This document shows positions 13,399 through 18,561 of a DNA stretch of 19,687 nt, piece by piece. The first letter of the stretch is position 1; each line of letters begins with the position of its first letter. The DNA comes from JACDAN01 sp046714355 (GTDB lineage: Bacteria > Actinomycetota > Thermoleophilia > Gaiellales > Gaiellaceae). The position numbers and the translations under genes were made by a program. The DNA lies in assembly GCA_046714355.1 (NCBI GenBank), contig JBKKAR010000144.1, positions 1 through 19,687 of the forward strand, written 5' to 3'. The notes under the pieces were generated by a model. The model ran no database searches. It saw nothing but the letters and a program-made list of their open reading frames with translations, and was not told where the DNA came from.

Positions 13399-13563
13399 GT
13401 GCGTCCCCCGGCAATGAACCCATCGGCTGTGGCGGCCGCTGAACTCCGCCACGCGGCGTCCTCAGTCGCCCCGATGCTCTCCAGCATCGAGGCTCCCTGC
13501 GTCCTTGCCTGGCGGGCTCATCGACCGCCACAGCCGGGGGCCCATCACCGGAGGACGCACTAA
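13399..13563 (+). CDS. Candidate coupled small ORF in rpsK/rpsD insert
   Basis: A 54-codon open frame runs from GTG 13399, directly after the rpsK stop, to TAA 13561-13563, which overlaps the rpsD ATG (TAATG). The peptide has PAM at 4-6, ASSVAPM at 20-26 and ends HHRRTH. It matches the rplE/rpsN small ORF in length, PAM position and end, and the rplN/rplX one in the SVAP stretch. Past the tip hairpin its frame shifts by one relative to the rplN/rplX copy although the DNA stays identical, which argues against a conserved peptide. No function is assignable. Confidence 0.4.
   Translation: MRPPAMNPSAVAAAELRHAASSVAPMLSSIEAPCVLAWRAHRPPQPGAHHRRTH
13399..13563 (+). repeat. Structured palindromic insert D (rpsK/rpsD)
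   Basis: Terminal arms: GTGCGTCC 13399-13406 with GGACGCAC 13553-13560, one C.A mismatch (13407/13552), then CCGG 13408-13411 with CCGG 13548-13551. CAATG 13412-13416 and CATCA 13543-13547 flank a CA/CA loop. Next come GGCTGTGGCGG 13425-13435 with CCGCCACAGCC 13525-13535 (11 perfect pairs) and CCGCCA 13446-13451 with TGGCGG 13510-13515. The tip is CGATGCT 13472-13478 / AGCATCG 13483-13489. Blocks 13456-13468 (12 of 13) and 13492-13509 (18 of 18) repeat those of the rplN/rplX insert. The rpsD Shine-Dalgarno is in the 3' arm. Confidence 0.8.
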
Positions 13564-14183
13564 TGGCACGCTCGATCGGCCCGAAGTGCCGTTCCTGCCG
13601 CCGGGAGGGCATGAAGCTCTTTCTGAAGGGCGAGCGCTGCCTGACCGAGAAGTGCTCGGTCGAGCGCCGAAGCTACCCGCCGGGCGAGCACGGCCGCGGC
13701 CGCATCAAGCAGTCCGAGTACCTGCTCCAGCTGCGCGAGAAGCAAAAGGCGCGCCGGTACTACGGCCTGCTCGAGAAGCAGTTCCGCAACTACTACACGA
13801 AGGCCGCCAAAGGCTCCGGCATCACCGGCGAGACGCTCCTCCGCATGCTGGAGACCCGGCTCGACAACGTGGTCTATCGGCTCGGGTTCGCGGCCTCGCG
13901 GGCCCAGGCGCGCCAGCTCGTCCGCCACGGCCACTTCCACGTGAACGGCCGCCGCGTGAACATCCCCAGCTACCAGGTCAAGCCCGACGACATCGTCACG
14001 ATGGCGCCGGGCAGCTCGGCCGAGCAGGTGATCCGGGACGCGACGGACCTCACGGCGTCGGTCGCCCCGTGGCTGCAGGCCGATCACGAGAGCCTTACCG
14101 GCAAGGTGCTCAAGTGGCCGGAGCGGAGTGAGATCGACACCCCCGTCCAGGAACAGCTCATCGTCGAGCTTTATTCGAAGTAG
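13563..14183 (+). CDS. rpsD: 30S ribosomal protein S4, zinc-binding form
   Basis: S4 starts 30S assembly on the 16S 5' domain and affects decoding fidelity; it regulates the alpha operon in some bacteria. The 206-residue product has an N-terminal zinc site (Cys9, Cys12, Cys26, Cys31), the YYGLLEKQFRNYYTKAAK region and the S4 RNA-binding domain LETRLDNVVYRLGFAASRAQ, ARQLVRHGHFHVNGRRVNIP (about 96-135). The start ATG overlaps the preceding small-ORF stop, with GGAGGA at 13550-13555. rpoA begins 11 bases downstream. Confidence 0.98.
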   Translation: MARSIGPKCRSCRREGMKLFLKGERCLTEKCSVERRSYPPGEHGRGRIKQSEYLLQLREKQKARRYYGLLEKQFRNYYTKAAKGSGITGETLLRMLETRLDNVVYRLGFAASRAQARQLVRHGHFHVNGRRVNIPSYQVKPDDIVTMAPGSSAEQVIRDATDLTASVAPWLQADHESLTGKVLKWPERSEIDTPVQEQLIVELYSK

Positions 14184-14194
14184 AGAGGATCGCT

Positions 14195-15172
14195 TTGGCT
14201 ACACGCACGTCTCTGATGGAGTTCCAGATCCCGCGCATCGTCCACGAGGAAGTGGACGAGCGCCGCGGCGTTTTCGTCATCGAGCCGCTCGACCGCGGCT
14301 TCGGTCACACCTTCGGCAACTCGCTGCGCCGCGTGCTGCTCTCGTCGCTCGAGGGCGCCGCCGTCACCTCGGTCAAGATCGAGGGCGTCGCGCACGAGTT
14401 CACGACGCTTCCGGGCGTCCGGGAGGATGTCGTCGACCTGATCTCGGCCCTGAAGAGTCTCGTCTCCCGCCTGCACGGCGAGTCGCCCGAAGTCGAGGTA
14501 CGGCTGACGAAGCGCGGTGCCGGCGTGGTCACCGCCGCCGACATCGAGGCGCCCGCCGACCTCGAGATCCTGAACCCGGAGCTCGTGATCGCCAACCTGT
14601 CCGACAAGGGCAGGCTCGAGATGACGATGACGATCGGCCGCGGCCGGGGCTACGTCCCAGCCGAACTGAACCGAGGGCCGGAGCACACGATCGGCGTCAT
14701 TCCGATCGACTCGATCTTCTCGCCGGTCCGGCGCGTCTCTTACGACGTCGAGGCCGCCCGTGTCGGTCAGCGCACGGACTACGACAAGCTCACGCTTGAC
14801 GTCACCACCGACGGCTCCGTCGATCCTCGCGAGGCGATCGGCGAGGCCGCCGAGATCCTCATCCGCCAGCTCGCGATCTTCACGGACATCGAGAAGATCG
14901 AGGGCTTCGGCGAGGCCGCTGCCGCACGCGAGGCGGCCGCCGAGGCGCCGCTCGCGCACGGCATGGAGAACTTCCCGATCGAGGAGCTCGAGCTCGGCGT
15001 CCGGTCGTACAACTGCCTCAAGCGGGTCGGAATCGAGACGATCGGTGACCTCGTGACGAAATCCGAGGGCGAGTTGGCGGCGATCCCGAACTTCGGCAAG
15101 AAGTCGATCGAAGAGGTCAAGGAGACGCTCGCCACGCACGGTCTCAACCTGCGCGGCGACGACTCGCTCTAG
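14195..15172 (+). CDS. rpoA: DNA-directed RNA polymerase alpha subunit
   Basis: The alpha dimer scaffolds RNA polymerase and its C-terminal domain contacts activators and UP elements. The 325 residues show the N-terminal domain (FVIEPLDRGFGHTFGNSLRR, then VLLSSLEGAAVTSVKIEGV, 27-65), RGRGYVPAELNR (149-160), an Ala/Glu linker (about 237-256), and the C-terminal domain IEELELGVRSYNCLKRVGIE (262-281). Arg270 and Asn273 correspond to the DNA-contacting E. coli Arg265 and Asn268. Start TTG 14195 has GAGAGG (14183-14188) upstream. An ATG at codon 8 is possible but worse placed. Confidence 0.97.
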   Translation: MATRTSLMEFQIPRIVHEEVDERRGVFVIEPLDRGFGHTFGNSLRRVLLSSLEGAAVTSVKIEGVAHEFTTLPGVREDVVDLISALKSLVSRLHGESPEVEVRLTKRGAGVVTAADIEAPADLEILNPELVIANLSDKGRLEMTMTIGRGRGYVPAELNRGPEHTIGVIPIDSIFSPVRRVSYDVEAARVGQRTDYDKLTLDVTTDGSVDPREAIGEAAEILIRQLAIFTDIEKIEGFGEAAAAREAAAEAPLAHGMENFPIEELELGVRSYNCLKRVGIETIGDLVTKSEGELAAIPNFGKKSIEEVKETLATHGLNLRGDDSL

Positions 15173-15182
15173 GCAGGTCGGG

Positions 15183-15608
15183 TTGCGCCACCACCGCTCC
15201 GGAAAGAAGCTCGGCCGCGACTCGGCGCACCGCAAGGCGCTGTATTCCAACCTGTCCGGATCGCTGATCGAGCACGGCCGGATCAAGACGACGGTCGCGA
15301 AGGCCAAGGCCGTGAAGCCGATTGTCGAGAAGATGATCACGCTCGGGCGGCGCGGCGACCTCTCCGCCCGCCGGCAGGCGCTCGCCTACCTCCGGTCGAA
15401 CGAGGTCGTCCACATGCTCTTCGCGGAGGTCGCGCCTCGGTTCGCCGACCGGCCGGGTGGCTACACGCGGATCGTCAAGCTTGGCCCGCGGGCAGGGGAC
15501 GCCGCCGAGATGGTCTACCTCGAGTTCGTCGACTACGTGCCGCCGGCACCGGTCATGAGGCCCGTCGAGGCGCCTGCCGAGCAGGCGGCGGCGCCGGTCG
15601 CCCAGTAG
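15183..15608 (+). CDS. rplQ: 50S ribosomal protein L17
   Basis: L17 lies near the tunnel exit of the 50S. The 141-residue product begins MRHHRSGKKLGRDSAHRKAL, then YSNLSGSLIEHGRIKTTVAK and AKAVKPIVEKMITLGRRGDL, ending the core at RIVKLGPRAGDAAEMVYLEF. A ~20-residue Pro/Ala/Glu tail (121-141) follows. TTG 15183 is the start because it yields the invariant MRHH opening; the ribosome-binding site is weak (GGCAGG). truA begins almost immediately after the stop. Confidence 0.97.
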   Translation: MRHHRSGKKLGRDSAHRKALYSNLSGSLIEHGRIKTTVAKAKAVKPIVEKMITLGRRGDLSARRQALAYLRSNEVVHMLFAEVAPRFADRPGGYTRIVKLGPRAGDAAEMVYLEFVDYVPPAPVMRPVEAPAEQAAAPVAQ

Positions 15609-15610
15609 CG

Positions 15611-16330
15611 ACGCGGCTCAAGCTCACTCTCGAGTACGACGGCAGCGGCTTCCGCGGCTGGGCGGCGCAGCCGGGCCTCCGGACCGTTGAGGGCGAGCTC
15701 AGTTCCGGCCTCGGAAAGGCGTTTCGTGTGTGGGAGGGCCTGGCGGTCGCGGGGCGGACGGACACCGGCGTGCACGCGGTCGCAAATGTCGCCTCAGTCG
15801 AGGTCGAGGGTGGCCCGCCGGCGGATCGCGCGGCCGACGCGTTGAACGCCCACCTTCCGCCTGACCTCGCCGTCCTGGTCGCCGAGGAGGCCGCACCGGA
15901 TTTTCACGCTCGGCACTCGGCCCGTTCGCGCTCCTATCGCTACCGCGTTCACCGGCGGCGAGAGCGCTCGCCGTTCGAGGAGCGCCGGAGCTGGTGGTAT
16001 CCCAGGCCGCTCGACGAGGAAGCACTTGTCGAGTCAGCGGATCTCCTGCTCGGCGAACACGATTTTCGCGCCTTCACGCCGGCCTCGACGCGGCATCCGG
16101 TGTTCGTCCGCGTGGTCAAGCGGGCTGAGTGGCACCGGCGCGGCGATGCGCTCGAGTTCGAGATCGAGGCCAACAGCTTCCTGCGCCACATGGTGCGAAC
16201 CCTGATCGGGACCATGGTCGAGCAACGGCCGGAGCAGGTCGCGAACCTGCTCGCCGGTGGTCACGTCCGGGCGGACGCCGGTACTACAGCACCGCCCTGG
16301 GGTCTCTACCTCGAACGCGTGCAGTACTGA
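15611..16330 (+). CDS. truA: tRNA pseudouridine(38-40) synthase, atypical start
   Basis: TruA converts U38-U40 of many tRNA anticodon stems to pseudouridine. From 15611 the frame reads (M)RLKLTLEYDGSGFRGWAAQ, the standard TruA N-terminus, then the catalytic loop AGRTDTGVHA with Asp51, RSYRYRVHRR (107-116) and FLRHMVRTLIGTMVE (190-204). Length would be 239, slightly short but normal. The codon where the initiator belongs is ACG; no ATG, GTG or TTG lies nearby upstream in frame. The first such codon (GTG 15728) would remove the conserved first beta strand. So either ACG initiates, coupled to rplQ termination three bases upstream, or the base is an error. The rplQ stop overlaps this frame. Confidence 0.88.
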   Translation, partial: TRLKLTLEYDGSGFRGWAAQPGLRTVEGELSSGLGKAFRVWEGLAVAGRTDTGVHAVANVASVEVEGGPPADRAADALNAHLPPDLAVLVAEEAAPDFHARHSARSRSYRYRVHRRRERSPFEERRSWWYPRPLDEEALVESADLLLGEHDFRAFTPASTRHPVFVRVVKRAEWHRRGDALEFEIEANSFLRHMVRTLIGTMVEQRPEQVANLLAGGHVRADAGTTAPPWGLYLERVQY

Positions 16331-16416
16331 CACACCTTTGGCCCAAACTTCATGGCCCCGCCAGCCACGTCCGAGGGACAGTCCCTCCGGCTCGGCGCCA
16401 AGGCCACGACGTCTTG

Positions 16417-16457
16417 AAAAAGAGTCCCGAACGGTCTGCAGCTAACCGCCGGGACTC
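16417..16457 (-). terminator. Intrinsic terminator pointing left
   Basis: Read on the minus strand, GAGTCCCG (from 16457) pairs with CGGGACTC (to 16422). An inner CGGT/ACCG pair and a short loop lie between, and TTTTTC follows at once (16421-16416). That is the classic layout of a Rho-independent terminator for leftward transcripts. On the plus strand no T-run follows the hairpin. No minus-strand gene precedes it except dacB, far to the right beyond ligA. Confidence 0.6.
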
Positions 16458-16529
16458 CGCAGGCGGGGGGAGAGGCAATCCGCCTGCTCGCCGTTGATTC
16501 GACGCAGCCGCGACGAATCCCGCCGCCGA

Positions 16530-16535
16530 TACGAT
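16530..16535 (+). promoter_or_regulatory. -10-like box directly before ligA
   Basis: TACGAT ends seven bases before the ligA ATG (16543). If used, transcription would start at or next to the ATG, giving a leaderless mRNA, which is common in actinobacteria. No Shine-Dalgarno precedes ligA, which fits. No clear -35 is seen at 16-18 base spacing. Confidence 0.35.
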
Positions 16536-16542
16536 CGACGCG

Positions 16543-18561
16543 ATGGCGCCTCGAACGACGAAGGCAGCGCAGAGCCGCGCCGCAGAGCTCCGTGATGCGA
16601 TCGAGCACCACAACTACCGGTACCACGTGCTCGACGACCCCGAGATCGACGACGCCGCGTACGACCGGCTATTCGATGAGCTGAAGGCGCTCGAGGAGGC
16701 GCACCCGAAGCTCGACGATCCCAACTCGCCCACCCATCGCGTCGGCGCGCCGCCGTCCGAGCGGTTCCAGAAGACCGAGCACCTCTCGCCGATGGGGTCG
16801 CTCGAGAAGGTCACGACCGACGAAGCGCTCGCGAAGTGGGCGAAAGACGTCGCGAACCGCCTCGAGGTGCCGGAGGAGGAGATCGCCTACGTGATCGAGC
16901 CGAAGATCGACGGCTCTGCGATCTCCCTCGTGTACGAGAACGGCGACCTGTCGCGCGGTGCGACCAGAGGGGACGGAAGGCAGGGCGAGGACGTGACCCC
17001 GAACCTACGCACGATCCCGTCCATTCCCTTGCGGATCCTGGGCGACGAGCCGCCGCCCGTGCTCGAGGTGCGCGGCGAGGTCTACATGCCTCTCTCCGGC
17101 TTCAACGCGTTCAACGAGCGACTCGTCGCCGAGGGCAAGAAGACCGCGCCGAACCCGCGCAACGCGGCTGCCGGTTCTCTCCGCCAGAAGAACTCGCAGA
17201 TCACGTCGGAGCGGCCCCTCTCGATCTGGGTGTACGGCTCCGGCTACAGCGAGGGTGTCGACGCCCAGTCGCAGTCAGAGCTCCTCGAGTGGCTTCGCGA
17301 GCGCGGCTTCCGCACGAACCCCTACGCGGAGCGGGTCGAGTCGATCGAAGAGGTCGCGGCGCGCTGCGCGGACTGGGAGCAAAGGCGCATCGAGCTGGAC
17401 TACGAGATCGACGGGATCGTGATCAAGGTGGACTCGTTCGAGCACCAGCGCGCTCTCGGCGCACTCCACGACCGTCCGCGCTGGGCGCGCGCCTACAAAT
17501 GGGCGCCCTTGACGGCGACGACGCGGTTGACCAAGATCGCGATCCGAGTCGGCCGCACGGGCGCGCTCAATCCGTGGGCGATGCTCGAGCCCGTGGAGGT
17601 CGGCGGGGTCACCGTCTCGCGGGCGACGCTCCACAACCAGGAGGACATCAACCGCAAGGACATCCGCGAGGGAGACGACGTGATCGTGCAGCGCGCGGGC
17701 GACGTCATCCCGCAGATCGTGGGCCCCGCCGGACCGCATCGCAGGGGGACGAAGCCGTTCGCGATGCCGACCCACTGCCCGCTCTGCAACGTCGAGGTGG
17801 TGAAGCCGGAGGGCGTGGCGATGCACCGCTGCCCGAACCGCGCCTGCCCTTCCCGTGGGCTCGAGACGCTGAACCACTGGGTCATGGCCGCCGCCGACAT
17901 CGAGGGGGTCGGCGAGCAGCTCGTGCGGCGGCTCTGGCAGCTCGGCCTGGTCCGGTCTCTCCCTGAGCTCTACGGTCTGACGAAAGAGCAACTCCTCGAG
18001 CTGGACGGATTCCAGGAGAAGAGCGCGACAAACGTGATCGACGCCATCCAGGCGTCCAAGGAGATCCCGTTTCGACGCGTTCTCTACGGCCTCAACATCT
18101 CGGACGTCGGTTGGGTGACGGCGCAGAGCCTCGCGCGCCACTTCGGATCGGTCGAGCGGCTGCTCGCGGCGGCGCAGGAGGATGTGATGGAGGTCGACGG
18201 CATCGGGCCCGAGCGGGCGGAGGCGATCGTCGAGTGGTTCTCCGACGAGGACAACCGGCGTCTCGTCGACGAGCTGCGCAAGCTCGGGCTGCGCTTCGAG
18301 TCGGGTCAGGAGGATCGGCCGCCCGAGGGGCCGCTGACCGGTCGGACCTACGTCATCACGGGGACGCTCGAAGGCTGGTCCCGGGATCAGGCTCAGGCGG
18401 AGCTCGAGGCGCGGGGCGCGAAGATCACGAACTCGGTTTCCAAGAAGACGACGGGGCTCGTCGTGGGCGAAGAGCCGGGTGCGTCGAAGCTGACGAAGGC
18501 TCAGCGGGAGGGTGTCCCGCTGCTCGACGAAGCAGCGCTGAAGGAGCTACTGGGAGGCTAG
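16543..18561 (+). CDS. ligA: NAD-dependent DNA ligase
   Basis: LigA seals nicks in duplex DNA using NAD+, in replication and repair. The 672 residues carry every domain in order: Ia (LRDAIEHHNYRYHVLDDPEI, 16-35), adenylation domain with the nucleotidyl Lys121 in EPKIDGSAI, RNAAAGSLRQ (206-215), the OB fold (VGRTGALNPWAMLEPVEVGG, 336-355), a zinc finger (Cys412, Cys415, Cys430, Cys435), helix-hairpin-helix repeats (about 450-570) and a C-terminal BRCT (LTGRTYVITGTLEGWSRDQA, 598-617). YKWAPLTATTRL replaces the more common YKFP form. It is separate from the ribosomal operon and its 3' end overlaps dacB, which is read from the other strand. Confidence 0.97.
   Translation: MAPRTTKAAQSRAAELRDAIEHHNYRYHVLDDPEIDDAAYDRLFDELKALEEAHPKLDDPNSPTHRVGAPPSERFQKTEHLSPMGSLEKVTTDEALAKWAKDVANRLEVPEEEIAYVIEPKIDGSAISLVYENGDLSRGATRGDGRQGEDVTPNLRTIPSIPLRILGDEPPPVLEVRGEVYMPLSGFNAFNERLVAEGKKTAPNPRNAAAGSLRQKNSQITSERPLSIWVYGSGYSEGVDAQSQSELLEWLRERGFRTNPYAERVESIEEVAARCADWEQRRIELDYEIDGIVIKVDSFEHQRALGALHDRPRWARAYKWAPLTATTRLTKIAIRVGRTGALNPWAMLEPVEVGGVTVSRATLHNQEDINRKDIREGDDVIVQRAGDVIPQIVGPAGPHRRGTKPFAMPTHCPLCNVEVVKPEGVAMHRCPNRACPSRGLETLNHWVMAAADIEGVGEQLVRRLWQLGLVRSLPELYGLTKEQLLELDGFQEKSATNVIDAIQASKEIPFRRVLYGLNISDVGWVTAQSLARHFGSVERLLAAAQEDVMEVDGIGPERAEAIVEWFSDEDNRRLVDELRKLGLRFESGQEDRPPEGPLTGRTYVITGTLEGWSRDQAQAELEARGAKITNSVSKKTTGLVVGEEPGASKLTKAQREGVPLLDEAALKELLGG

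Larger units (their letters stand above)
16331..16542. other. truA/ligA spacer rich in hairpins
   Basis: This 212-base spacer has no convincing gene; the longest start-to-stop frame I see is 21 codons (16351-16416). It holds a 13-base palindrome centred on an A, AGGGACAGTCCCT (16374-16386), a minus-strand intrinsic terminator (16417-16457), a hairpin GCAGGCGG 16459-16466 / CCGCCTGC 16480-16487, and GATTCG 16496-16501 / CGAATC 16514-16519. A -10-like box lies just before ligA. The first part (about 16324-16390, including the truA stop) has the look of a dispersed repeat, though no second copy is in this window. Confidence 0.5.

Noticed and set aside
15599..15640. A frameshifted L17-TruA fusion
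   Set aside because: L17 ends with a natural tail and stop, the truA N-terminus is complete from its expected first residue, and I see no slippery sequence. A non-standard start or a base error is simpler.
16351..16416. A 21-codon ORF in the truA/ligA spacer
   Set aside because: It has no ribosome-binding site, and it spans a palindrome and lies in a hairpin-rich, probably repetitive spacer.
16459..16520. tRNA- or tmRNA-like fold
   Set aside because: A GTTGATTCGA-like stretch hints at a T-arm, but there is no matching acceptor stem, anticodon arm or CCA end.
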